In this document: positions 30,368-39,478 of the stretch, piece after piece
Numbering within the stretch: the first letter of the stretch is position 1
How the letters are laid out: each line of letters opens with the position of its first letter
Assembly (NCBI GenBank): GCA_944472155.2
Contig: OX235271.1
Span: forward strand, 29,210,977-29,274,976
DNA length: 64,000 nt
From: Trichobilharzia szidati
Lineage: Eukaryota; Platyhelminthes; Trematoda; Strigeidida; Schistosomatidae
Direction: 5' to 3'
Made by a program: the position numbers and the translations under genes
Notes under the pieces: model-generated
What the model was told of the DNA's origin: nothing
What the model saw: the letters and a program-made list of their open reading frames with translations, nothing else
Database searches by the model: none

Positions 30368-32587
30368 AGTCAATCTGAACGAAGAATATTCTTTTCAATA
30401 ATTTCTCTTCAGGTTCTTACAATTATAAAATATAATATTTTTTGTCGTTACAATAAAGGCCAGTTATGTGGCAGATACATTTTTAACGTAGAATAACGGA
30501 TTAGTTATGGGATGTCAAAATAAATAGTCGTATTTGTGTGACAAACGTGCTAGGCTGAATTCGATTACAAAATATTGTAAAACGGAAGACAATGGTGGTG
30601 ATTAATCATAATAGATTTGTAGAGTGGGGGTAGGAAAATTGACAAGTCAGTTCAAGGTTATAAAAGGTGTCAGGTGAGTGGCTAGTACAAAGTGGTCTGT
30701 GTTAAACAGGAGTTAGTAAGACTGCAATGGGAGGTTCATAATGAGATAACGAATATGTGAAATGAAACAGGTGGAGGCATATATTGAGAAAAGAGATAAT
30801 ATCACTAATAATAAGTCCGGATAGTATAAACGAAAAAAAATTCGCTAGTATTGAGAGAATGTTTGCATGAAGGGCATAAATTATGACGAATAATAATATT
30901 AATAATAATAATAATTGTAATAATAAGCAAAGGAAAAAAAAAGGCCAAGAGGGTTAAGGGGAAGGAGCACTCTTGGTGAGAAGAAGAATCATCAATCCAA
31001 GTTTGGTCACTGTAGGAACAGCGTTTGGATGTGTTCTTTTTGGATACGAACTTCCGGTTTAGTTGATCTTATTGCAACAACTTCAGCTATGTGTAGAAGA
31101 CGTAAGCGAACTGTACGTGATAATGACTTCGGAATTCGGTATATAACCCTGAAAGCTGTGTTGACATCGATATGATGTCCAGTATCGACCAAGTGTGACA
31201 GGATCGAGCTTCTTATGCACTTAATATTCCCCTTGCTGAACCAAGCTGGTAAACGTTCTCGAACCCGTAGACGAACCTGCCTAATCGTGTGCCCTATATA
31301 ACTTGAACCACAGGAACAGTTGAAATGGTATACGCATGAAGAAGAGCTAAGCTTAGGTAAGACATCTTTGAGTTGCTGGGTGAACATTGGACGGTTACTG
31401 AAGAATACGAACAGATGTGCAGAGTAGAAAGTTTTCTTGATCGCCCTGGTTAAACGTTTCGATAGAATCTCCGCAGGAGTATCTCCCTTGAATTGGAGAC
31501 GTAAAAACAGAGGCTTTTTCTCCACCGTTGTCAGTTCATGTTTACGGCTATTGTAACCTATGTTTGCTTTAATGAACTTCTCTGGATATCCGTTCTCACT
31601 TAGAATGTCTCGGATGACCTGGAGTTCTTTCTCTACACAGTCTTCGGAACAAATCGACCTTGCTCTAAATGCTAAGCATCTGATCAGATTGCGTTTGTAT
31701 TTCATCGGTACAAAGCTAAGGAAGTGTGTATACTGAGCTTTGGTCTCTAGCTTTCTAAATATGGTTCTTTTGACGGAACCATCCTCTCTTCTCGTTAGTA
31801 GGACGTCGAGGAAGTGTAGAGAGTCGTTGCATTCTCCTTCGTAGGTGAAATGGACCGCTGGGTGAGCATTATTGAAGTTGCTCAAAATCAAATCACTACT
31901 TAACCCTTCATCGTACACTACAAAAGTGTTATCCATGCTACGACAACACATTTCCATATTTGCTATTTCCTCTTTCAACGGACTATTTTCTAGTTTTGCT
32001 AGAAATATATTCGCGAAAATAGGTCCCAGTGGGGATCCCATGGCTACTCCATCAACCTGTCTGTGTATTTCATTATTAAACAAGAACTGAACATTTGCTG
32101 TACATTTAACCAGTGGTTGTTTTAGATTACTAATCGGAAAATCAGTGCACGATTTCTTTTCCATAATCTGTTCGCAGATATAATCGATGGTTTCCACTAG
32201 AGGCACATTAGTGAATAGAGATAAAACATCAAGTGATGCCATGTATTTACCAGTTGCGTTCAAGTTTTTGATCTTATCAATAAATTGAAAGGTATCTTTG
32301 ACGCTATGCTTTACTAACTCACCATGCAAGGGTTGAAGTAGCTGTACCAGCCACTTCGCTGTCTCGTGATAGGGTGAATGAGACATGTCTAGTATAATGT
32401 GTAGGGGTACTCCTGATTTATGCGCTTTCGGTAGACCATACATGCGTGAGATGGTGCTCCCTGTGGATTTTATGTTTTCGAAAGTTTTTGGTGATATGTA
32501 CCCCTTACTCTTCAAATCCTTTAATAAGTTTGTTATTTCTCTCTCTAATTTCTCCGTATGATCTTTCATTGCTTTCGGCTTCTTAAA
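30368..32587 (-). mobile_element. PLE-F, 5'-truncated, inserted in PLE-A
   Basis: The element has a 527-codon frame (31007-32590), a 3' UTR with AAT repeats (30890-30920) and a hammerhead at 30375-30418. It is inserted in a PLE-A fold-back; CATTACA (30361-30367) and CATACA (32588-32593) may be a short target duplication. It looks younger than most PLE copies here. Confidence 0.85.
30375..30418 (-). ncRNA. Hammerhead ribozyme candidate of PLE-F
   Basis: Minus strand: stem I GAAC (complement of 30413-30416) with GUUC (30377-30380); core CUGAAGA (complement of 30406-30412); GAAA (complement of 30393-30396); stem III AGAAU/AUUCU; UC at the cleavage position. All invariant bases are present. Helix II (GAAAUUAUU) is weak, as in other small PLE variants. 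Confidence 0.7.
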
Positions 32588-32590
32588 CAT
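31007..32590 (-). CDS. Penelope-like RT / GIY-YIG endonuclease, 527 aa, truncated
   Basis: This is the longest frame in the window. Residues 51-59 YGLPKAHKS, 118-131 ASLDVLSLFTNVPL (motif A, Asp121), 180-197 DGVAMGSPLGPIFANIFL (motif B), 256-265 DSLHFLDVLL, 294-313 linker, 420-435 VYHFNCSCGSSYIGHT (GIY-YIG with the CxCG pair), and a C-terminus 490-527 (RLRLLHIAEVVAIRS). The catalytic YVDD is replaced by SMDN at 218-221, so the second Asp is lost, and the conserved His after R-x-x-E in the nuclease is Arg446. The ATG at 32588-32590 lies in the PLE-A flank, so the true N-terminus (perhaps 250 or more residues) is missing. Open but probably catalytically dead. Confidence 0.9.
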   Translation of the reverse strand: MFKKPKAMKDHTEKLEREITNLLKDLKSKGYISPKTFENIKSTGSTISRMYGLPKAHKSGVPLHIILDMSHSPYHETAKWLVQLLQPLHGELVKHSVKDTFQFIDKIKNLNATGKYMASLDVLSLFTNVPLVETIDYICEQIMEKKSCTDFPISNLKQPLVKCTANVQFLFNNEIHRQVDGVAMGSPLGPIFANIFLAKLENSPLKEEIANMEMCCRSMDNTFVVYDEGLSSDLILSNFNNAHPAVHFTYEGECNDSLHFLDVLLTRREDGSVKRTIFRKLETKAQYTHFLSFVPMKYKRNLIRCLAFRARSICSEDCVEKELQVIRDILSENGYPEKFIKANIGYNSRKHELTTVEKKPLFLRLQFKGDTPAEILSKRLTRAIKKTFYSAHLFVFFSNRPMFTQQLKDVLPKLSSSSCVYHFNCSCGSSYIGHTIRQVRLRVRERLPAWFSKGNIKCIRSSILSHLVDTGHHIDVNTAFRVIYRIPKSLSRTVRLRLLHIAEVVAIRSTKPEVRIQKEHIQTLFLQ

Positions 32591-33365
32591 ACATAGAAAA
32601 ATTCATAGAATGTGTTGAACTTGGAAGAGGTATGAAATTGAGATATTCCACTATCTCCAATACAAATGCAAATCTTAGCACTTGGACCTAAGGTATGAAA
32701 TTATTGGATTAGTGGGCAAATAGAATAAAAATCAAAATGTTGCTTAACATTGTGTGAAGTTTGATAACATAGAATTTAACGCTTCAAAACAAAATTGATT
32801 TAGAATTATAAGTGCGATGAGTGAATTATGAGACAGTTCAAAGTGAGAATAGTAATACTAAAAATTGACGCAATAAAGGAAGAGAATACAAAAATTGAAT
32901 AGACAAAACGAAAAAATTGGTGGAGCCATAAATATGATAAGGGATTACCATACTTTAGCATAGAGGGATTAAGACCATGAAAGTTGGAGGGGTTGAACGA
33001 ACTTTTTCTGTATACACAGAGATCCGGCTTTTCTGTTTCGATAGACAAAGATGGCTTCAGCAATACAGATGAGTTGGGTACGTAGTGATCTCGGTAAATA
33101 AATCCTGTGAATTATTCTATAAATGACATTAACTGTTTTACCACTTGACATTGAACTATGATTATAATCACAAACATTTTAATTCCACTTTATACACCGA
33201 TTATTACGTCATGTATAAGCACTTATGATTCAGTTCCCTCACCGGATATAATTTCTTTTAAAAAAGCCATATAAATATATATATATATATACGATTATAC
33301 AGCTTGATAATAATTTCGTTGAAAAGAGTCTCTTCACTGAGTCACTTGTTTTTATTAAAATAGGT
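32588..33365. mobile_element. PLE-A fold-back 2, centre and right arm
   Basis: Minus-strand UTR and last codons (C-terminal text LICIAEAIFVYRNRKAGSL and CIQKKFVQPLQLSWS, about 33080-32975) switch near 33100 to a plus-strand PLE-A terminal segment ending in a hammerhead-like motif at 33298-33342. The left and right arms (30145-30367 and 33100-33365) are inverted copies over about 230 bases. Confidence 0.85.
33298..33342 (+). ncRNA. Hammerhead-like motif of PLE-A (outward right end)
   Basis: CAGC, TTGATAA, GAAA (33321-33324), hairpin AGA-GTC-TCT and TTC are followed by ACTG instead of GCTG. Degenerate but same layout as the left arm. Confidence 0.5.
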
Positions 33366-33524
33366 TACCTAGTAAGTGAGATTGTAAATACTGAAATGTA
33401 TATCTAACCTAGAATGTTTGGTCCGACAGAGTGTAGCTCGGGTTTCTAAACATTATGTGATCATATGTGATCTAACTTGCTTGACACAGCAAATGCCAAT
33501 TAAGAAGACAAGTATAAATATATG

Positions 33525-33672
33525 TTACAATATACCACCCATACCAACCAGTAGTTCTCCCTAGCCAGATCAAAGAAGTATTCTCAATACTTAACTGAGC
33601 TTGTCAACAATGTACTCACTTCTACTCAGAGCTCAGAAAGCTGAATCAAATCAAACTACCCGAATTCTAAAG
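33525..33672 (+). repeat. R1 repeat, partial
   Basis: CCAACCAGTAGTTCTCCCTA and CAATGTACTCACTTCTACTC resemble the interior of 29495-29600. Confidence 0.45.
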
Positions 33673-33675
33673 GGG

Positions 33676-33995
33676 TTAGCAGAGAGTCATCACAGAAATG
33701 AAACAGTCTGTGATGGCTCGTTCTGAATGAGTTTCATTGCAGAACTTTTGCACAGAATTGCAGCTTACCACACTCCATTTAGCACACAGAGGTAGAGAAG
33801 AGAGAAAAAAGAAATTCAAAACAACTGTTATTAGACAATGAGTAGTTACATGAAGAGACAAGAAGGACTTAAGAGATCTGAGAGGTAACAAGTAGTGAAT
33901 ACGTCTGAGCTACCGAGAACGATTTTGAGCCATACCATTAGTAATTTCTAGCCACTGGTTCTTAGCAACCCGAAGACCCCCATATCTAGGCAGTT
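33676..33995 (-). mobile_element. SR2 3' end (copy a subtype)
   Basis: The minus strand gives the C-terminal scrap (KNQWLEITNGMAQNRSR in one frame) and the 3' UTR shared with 5056-5290 plus 6606-6745. A second SR2 piece follows immediately. Confidence 0.75.
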
Positions 33996-33999
33996 TACA

Positions 34000-34619
34000 C
34001 CCCTCTGTCTGTCTGTTTTCGACATAGAACTTTGCACCGATGTGCGGCAGTTCAAGTCGCCACACTCCCTCCTTGTAGCACACAAAGCAAGAGAAGAAAG
34101 TAAGAGAAATGCATATTAGAGACAGTAGACAGAGGTGTGAGACAAAGGAATAGTAGTAACGAAGAACAAAACAGTTTCATTGGAAACCATAAGTCACAAG
34201 GAGTGGATGCATCTGCACCAGCCATTGAGAAGGATTTTGAGCCATGTCACCAATTGTTTCCAATCATTGGTTTTTACTGTCCCGAGGACCCCAACCAGTC
34301 AGGAAGTCTACACCTTCCTACGTGGCTTAGACTAACTGTTGTGGATTTCATTGACTGGTACCATGTTTTCGTTTAACCGCCACTAGCTCTTTTCCAGCCT
34401 GGCTCTATATCAGCTAACATTGCCTGTCGAGGAAGGCGATGACTAGGCATACGTAACACATGTCCTAACCATCTCAGTCAATGTAATTTCACAGTCTCGT
34501 CGACTGATTTCCCTTCTCTCCTTACCTAGCACTCGGCGCCTTACCTCAATATTGCTCACCCTATCATACCACTTCAAGTGGGAGATAGAACGCAGACACA
34601 TATGATCAAAGATAGCTTA
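34000..34619 (-). mobile_element. SR2 3' end (copy b subtype)
   Basis: It matches 5275-5850 in order, including the ACAG-rich tail (34000-34015) and the C-terminal domain in broken frames. It is truncated at about 34619. Confidence 0.8.
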
Positions 34620-34639
34620 CCGAGGTAAAGGAGTGCGTT

Positions 34640-34722
34640 GGCTGGTGATCGAACCCCGGACCACATCCGTGGTTGGCGAGCACTCTATCGCCGTGCCACC
34701 GACGCACATATTGCAATCTAGT
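34640..34722 (-). repeat. S1-like tRNA-headed SINE fragment
   Basis: Minus strand: GGTGGCACGGCGATAGAGTG (box A) and GGTCCGGGGTTCGATCACC (box B). The body is missing. Confidence 0.6.
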
Positions 34723-35155
34723 AAAATATGAACCTCGAATAGTATTTTCATCTTTACACTGGCGAGTATTTAAAACATTTACAACCTGCTCATCTGGAAA
34801 TTTCTACTAAACTTGAGAAAAAGCATTATCCAGCTGGATGGCAGCTTATCCAAATACATGAGATAACTGTTTCTGAGTGGTACTCCTGGTTCACAAAATT
34901 TACTCCTCCTGAACTTTTTCCAATTGACATTCATCAATAAAATGTCGGCGTGTACTTATCGAAGGAGACAAAGATGACATATCATAATGATGGATTGATC
35001 TGCGCTTCAGGTCAGATAGAACAGTGTCACACGATCTACTGTCAATTAATCTTCCACTGGAGGGTCCTGGATGAAGAGAAAATATGATGTAATAAATTCC
35101 ACTGAAAATTCTGTACATTATATTAACATTGATCAGAATATAACGATTATTATTA
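34723..35155. other. Unassigned stretch
   Basis: The 72-codon minus frame at 34900-35118 has no recognisable motif. Confidence 0.35.
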
Positions 35156-35390
35156 TCATTTGATGATATTAGATGGTTGGAGGCAATCGGCAGGGAACCT
35201 TGAACCTGGGTTTCGTGCTAGTTGTCATTAATCAGCAAGTCGTATCTGCAACGTCGAAGTAACTCATGTCTCTTCTGAGATTCGAATCCGCGTCACCCAG
35301 TGAGTACTGCAGTCAAAGGCGTTAGCACTGAGCTATTCAGGCTCGCGATTGATCTCCTGTAGGACTGTAGTGGATATTTTCATTGGAAAA
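35156..35390 (-). repeat. S3 tRNA-headed SINE
   Basis: Minus strand: box A ATAGCTCAGTGCTAACGC, box B GGATTCGAATCTC; related copies at 43405-43620 and 36427-36560. The plus-strand left end reads GATGATATTAGATGGTTGGA. Confidence 0.7.
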
Positions 35391-35399
35391 CAAAACACG

Positions 35400-36320
35400 T
35401 AGATCAGCGAAGAGTCTCTTTTCGGCGAATTCATTTTCTTAAATGTCCAGTCGCAAATATATATGTGTTATTTTGTTTGTATGTGTACATTAAGTTTGTC
35501 AAACAAAAAATACAATTGGTTATAGTTATTTTAACTAAACAGGTGAAGATTGGTAATTGGAGTTACGTAATACAAAATCAGTCAAGAAAATTAGGTGTTA
35601 GTGAAATTAGGGTAATAACAAAGGTGATGAGTTGTCACAAACAGTTGTGAAAAAAGAAGCTATGTAGTAATATGAATAGTTTGATGAGTGAGTTTTACTC
35701 AGGATTCACATAGGAACAAAGTAGATAATACAAAATTGCGTAAGAGTCCTAAATGAATACAAGAATTATAAACAATTAAAGAATAGGCAAAGAAACAAAA
35801 TTAATTCATCGAAATCAAAAATCAAATCAAATCAAAAAAGTAGTTACCAAGATAGTAGAAGTGGTTGAGTAATCCTCTTTTGTATTCACAGCTCCGGTTT
35901 TTCTATGTGAATGGCCAGAGCTTCAGCGATACAAAGAAGACGAAATCGTATTGCCTTTGATAGGTTATTTTTGACTCTGTAGAAAACTTTGAAGGAGGCG
36001 TTTGTTGAAATGGAATGATCAGTGTTAACCAGATGTTCAATTATCGCACTCCTTATTGCACCACTATTGCCTTTTCGCAACCATGCTGGCTGGATAGTGT
36101 TCTTGAATCCTCTTGGACAGGATGCGCGTCGGACGACCGATGTACCTGGCTCCACAGCAGCAGGTGAACTGATATATGCACAGATGCGGATCTTGTCCTT
36201 GAGGCTTCTGCAGATCAGTGGGCGACTGGAGAACACTATTCTTAGCTCTGCTGTAAAGAATGTTCTTCTCAGAGATGATGTGATCCTTCTCTTGAGAATA
36301 TCTCTTGGACACTAGTAACT
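35400..36320 (-). mobile_element. PLE-A copy, 5'-truncated
   Basis: Hammerhead-like end at 35404-35450, UTR, then C-terminal coding (35850-36312) on the minus strand. No inverted right arm is visible at the 5' side. Confidence 0.8.
35850..36312 (-). pseudogene. PLE-A GIY-YIG and C-terminus
   Basis: Blocks on two frames: PHLCIYQFTCCCGARYIGRP and TRILSKRIQEHYPA (36064-36312), then GAIRSAIIEHLVNTDHSIST, FKVFYRVKNNLSKAIRFR and LLCIAEALAIHIEKPEL (35886-36236), a TGA where Cys is expected, and IQKRITQPLLLSW. One frameshift and one stop break an otherwise readable domain. Confidence 0.85.
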
Positions 36321-36329
36321 AGTGTGACG

Positions 36330-36426
36330 TGTCTAGTCCTTTCCCTGGTGCAGACTCAATTCAATCAGTCAGGTTTGCAATGTGGCCACCATTCGAGGTG
36401 GCTCGCCATCATGGTGCACATTGATT
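36330..36426. repeat. R4 repeat
   Basis: CTGGTGCAGACTCAATTCAA to CATGGTGCACATTGATTT resembles 49240-49325. Confidence 0.45.
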
Positions 36427-36563
36427 TGATGATATTAGATGGTTTGAGGCAGTCTGAAACATAGTAAGAATAGTGCATCCGTAGAATACTCCTTGAGCCG
36501 CACATAAGGGCTAAGTTCGATTCCCAGCCGAAGCACTCCCACTAGTCAATAGTAAATCCTAAT
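36427..36563 (-). repeat. S3-like SINE fragment
   Basis: Same left end as 35156 (GATGATATTAGATGGTTTGA); a box B-like GTTCGATTCCC is seen at about 36513. Confidence 0.45.
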
Positions 36564-37004
36564 GAAAAAACGACAATGCTGCGTGCCAAGCAATCCACAA
36601 CGGAAAACTTACGGAATCCTTCGAAGTGAGGACAGGAGTAAGACAAGCTGGCTGCATACTATCGCCAATCATTTTCCTGATTGCAGTAGATTGGATAACG
36701 CGACAAACAGTGGCGGGCAATCAGGAAACAGGCATAAAATGGACTCACACAAAAAACTTGGAGGATCTGGACCTCGCCGATGATTACATATGTCTGATTT
36801 CCCACAAACTGGAAGATATGCAAGCGAAAAGCAACAAGTTGGCAGAAGAAGCATGGAGAAAAGATAAGACTTCCTTCAGGTAAACATAGAGAAAACAGAG
36901 GTAATGAAGATTCCTGGACAACACCAACACCTGCAACAACAACAGCCCTATGTTCCTCTGGGAATTAAAGGAAGCAATAATAATATATAATAAGGAAAAA
37001 ACGA
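36564..37004 (+). mobile_element. N1b with internal deletion and target duplication
   Basis: GAAAAAACGA at 36564-36573 and 36995-37004 flanks a short N1b copy. It holds the end of the RT and then jumps near 36942 straight to the last 40 bases of the element (CTATGTTCCTCTGGGAATTA). About 750 bases of the usual 3' half are absent, so the deleted form itself probably inserted. Confidence 0.85.
36626..36883 (+). pseudogene. N1b RT palm with intact LADD box
   Basis: The 85-codon frame reads MRTGVRQAGCILSPIIFLI, AVDWITRQTVAGNQETGIKW and KNLEDLDLADDYICLISHKL. The catalytic pair of Asp is intact, in contrast with the 4-nt insertion in N1a copies. Upstream motif A is missing by truncation. Confidence 0.8.
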
Positions 37005-37320
37005 GGAGGTTGGTTGCGAAGTTACCATAACTGACCCCGTAAAACAGTCATACCGACCGCTGTTGAAACTTCAAAAATCGAAGCTCTGAATGCAAACGAA
37101 ATGGAAAAAAACAAAAAGCGTTTTTAAATCTGAATACCTCCAAAGTACTGTAACATTAAATTTATTTTTAGGCAGTTGATCTGGGTCAGTATTTCGTTGA
37201 AACGAAGCCTCAAATAGAATAGTTAACCGGTTGTAGGATTTTAAAATCGTAGAGAAAGTTTTTTTCAAGTATTGGTTTTGTAGGAATTTTTTTGTTTGAA
37301 TTGGCAGAAGTTAGAATTCA

Positions 37321-37500
37321 AGAACCATTGGATCGGGTCCCAGTGGCTCAATGGTCTACGAGCTCGCCTTGTAACCAGAAGGTCCTGGGCTGGAAACCCG
37401 TTGGGTGCGTACTGGTGAGGACTCCCACACTACGACGAAACTGCTGTCCAGTACTCCCAGGTTTTCCAGCGGTTCTCTAACTGATGTCAGCTCATGATGA
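37321..37500 (+). repeat. S2 (Sm-alpha-like) SINE, best preserved
   Basis: tRNA-like head (box A GTGGCTCAATGG; box B-like GGGCTGGAAACCCG), hammerhead block at 37407-37456, then TTTTCCAGCGGTTCTCTAA and a TGATGTCAGCTCATGATG end. The layout is that of the schistosome Sm-alpha family: pol III-like promoter plus hammerhead. Confidence 0.8.
37407..37456 (+). ncRNA. Hammerhead ribozyme of S2 SINE
   Basis: Stem I TACTG (37410-37414) with CAGTA (37449-37453); core GTGAGGA with one change (C to G) from CUGANGA; loop region CTCCCACACTACG; GAAA (37437-37440); stem III CTG/CTG-like; TC before the cleavage site. Activity uncertain because of the core change. Confidence 0.65.
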
Positions 37501-38079
37501 AATCCTACAACCAATCAAAGTTTTTTTCATCCATGGCGAATTATTTAACGTTCACTTTCAGCATTTAACTTATTATGGAAGATGTCCAAAAGAAAAGTAA
37601 TGGAAGCTTCTCAATTAAACCACCCAGTTCATGAGTACACAAAGACACTGAAAAACACCTCAACAGCCACAATTTTTCAGTATATAAACAATATGCTCCC
37701 TGTAACTTAAGTTGGAAGCCTTAATTGTAAAATGTGATGTCTCTACGGTGCAAAATTTTGTTAGGATAATGAATTTTACTCACATACTAGTTTGTTTATG
37801 TTAGATGTATCACACAGTGACACAGTACTAAAGTTTACTGGATGGCAACACAATTTATTATTGTTCACAAACACATCAATTGTAATCACACAATTTCGAA
37901 ACTTGAGTTTTATAGTTTTCTTTGTTCTCTCCTATTTGTCGTCTTTAAGGTAGTAGAATTTTCCAAATATCTGGCTGGACAGATGTTGAATCATTCCTAT
38001 TACACGTATTTGCAGTTGATTCGATAAACGAAGCTTCCGTTGTTATCAATCTCTCCCTGTGCCCTGTTACATTAGATTT
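37501..38079. other. Unassigned stretch
   Basis: No clear frame. GAAGCTTCTCAATTAAACCA near 37605 faintly recalls the PLE-B 3' end. Confidence 0.35.
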
Positions 38080-38335
38080 TGAAACTACAAACCTAACCCA
38101 TCCTATTGTATGGTTGTGTGTAACTGCATGTAGTGAATGCTATGGCTGAACTATTTTCTAGACTTCTTACCTTATTCGGGTCAAATAATCTAGATTTTTT
38201 TAGGTTTTTATGTTCGGCTAGTCTGACTGCACCTGTTCTACTACTTTGACCTATGTATTCGACCTGACAATCATTGCAGGTAGGGTATTAGATAAACTAA
38301 ATTGTTTTGTTTTATTGGCTCCACTGGCGGGATCC
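38080..38335 (-). pseudogene. PLE GIY-YIG domain, Penelope/Poseidon-like
   Basis: Minus strand, mostly one frame: NNLVYLIPYLQCNDCQVEYI, GQSSRTGAVRLAEHKNLKKS and LENSSAIAFTTCSYTQPYN before a stop. GIY-YIG (VYLIPYLQC..VEYIG), then R and EH. Unlike PLE-A/C/F there is no CxCG pair, and the text differs from PLE-B, so it is a further subtype. RT part absent. Confidence 0.75.
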
Positions 38336-38487
38336 TCTAACCAACAAAGCTTGATTATAATTGATATGACTGTGAGCAATGAAAATTTTGTTCAAAACTG
38401 TGTCATCCAGTAAATAACAATACTGTTTCACTGAGTGATACATCTAATAAACAAACTAATATGGGATTATAAAAGAAAAGAAGGCGT

Positions 38488-38530
38488 TCAGCGAAGAGAC
38501 CCTTTTCGACGAATTCATTCACTGAGCTGT
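38488..38530 (-). ncRNA. Hammerhead-like motif, left end of fold-back 1
   Basis: Minus strand: CAGC, TCAGTGAATGAATTCGTC, GAAA, small hairpin (AGG-GTC-TCT), TC, GCTG. Core box decayed. Confidence 0.5.
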
Positions 38531-38976
38531 ACAATCGCATTTATATACAATTTTGTTTGTGTGTGTGTGTGTACATTAGATTTATAAAGTTTAGATAATT
38601 ACGTAATATATGTATTATTTGGTTTGAAAACAAACGTTAATTAGATAGAAAATAAAATAAGATTGATCAAGTGAATTGGATGACGTAATACAATTGAGTA
38701 AAATTCAGAGTAGGTCAGGTTGGCAACAGTGTTAATGAGTGGTGGTTAAAATTAAATAAGGGTGGGGGTAGAGAATAATACAGTTGAAAATTAAGTAAGT
38801 TAATCGGATGACGTAACATAGTTGACTAGAAATTGGACGTGGGACAAGTTAGCAACATTGTTAATGAGGGTAGAGATTACAAAATGGTGGGGTAGAGAAT
38901 AATACAAATGAAGATGTGAAATAATAAAGTGCAAAAGACAAAATAATACAATTAGTAAGACTGAAATTAAGAAAGA

Positions 38977-39393
38977 TTACGTCCATTGTAGATTTAATGA
39001 ATGAACGAATTTCTTTTGTATGCAGAGTTCAGGATTTAGCAGGTGAATTGCCATTGCTTCTGCGATGTGGAGAAGTTTGATCCGTACACTTTTAGCAAGA
39101 TTGCCTTGTATTCTGTAGATAACTTTGAAGTTTATTTGTGGTTTGACTTGGTGTCCAGAGTTGATCAAATGTTCAAGGATCGAGCAGCGGGGGCATCGGT
39201 TTTCTCCTTTATAAAACCATGAAGGTAAATGTTCATTGACGCGTTTGGATAGCGAACGCTGAGTACGGCCAATATACCTGGCTCCACACGAGCAGGTGAA
39301 TTGGTAGATGCACATAGATGAGGCCAACAGCGGTAGCTTATCCTTCACGTTCATGCGAATCATTGGTCTCGTGGAGAAGGTACACACAAACAA
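38977..39393 (-). pseudogene. PLE-A GIY-YIG domain, 138 codons open
   Basis: Reads FVCTFSTRPMIRMNVKDKLP, LLASSMCIYQFTCSCGARYI (GIY-YIG with CxCG), GRTQRSLSKRVNEHLPSW, CSILEHLINSGHQVKPQ, NFKVIYRIQGNLAKSVRI and LLNPELCIQKKFVHSLNLQW, ending at the natural stop. The nuclease core residues visible (Y, YIG, R, EH) are intact. The first codons lie in the inverted right arm, so ATG at 39391 is not a native start. RT absent. Confidence 0.9.
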
Positions 39394-39414
39394 AATTGTA
39401 TGTAAGTGAGATTG

Positions 39415-39457
39415 TACAGCTCAGTGAATGAATTCGCCGAAAAGAGTCTCTTCGCTG
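39415..39457 (+). ncRNA. Hammerhead-like motif, right end of fold-back 1
   Basis: Plus strand mirror of 38488-38530: CAGC, GAAA (39439-39442), AGA-GTC-TCT, TC, GCTG. Confidence 0.5.
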
Positions 39458-39478
39458 AACGCCTTCTTTTCTTTAATA

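Larger units (their letters stand above)
38472..39478 (-). mobile_element. PLE-A fold-back 1, complete, with outward hammerheads
   Basis: The left end (38472-38566) and right end (39378-39478) are near-identical inverted repeats of about 95 bases, each carrying a hammerhead-like motif. Between them lie the 3' UTR and a 138-codon C-terminal frame (38977-39393), all minus. So a 5'-truncated element carries an inverted copy of its 3' terminus at its 5' end. It is uninterrupted and is the model for the two disrupted copies. Confidence 0.9.
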
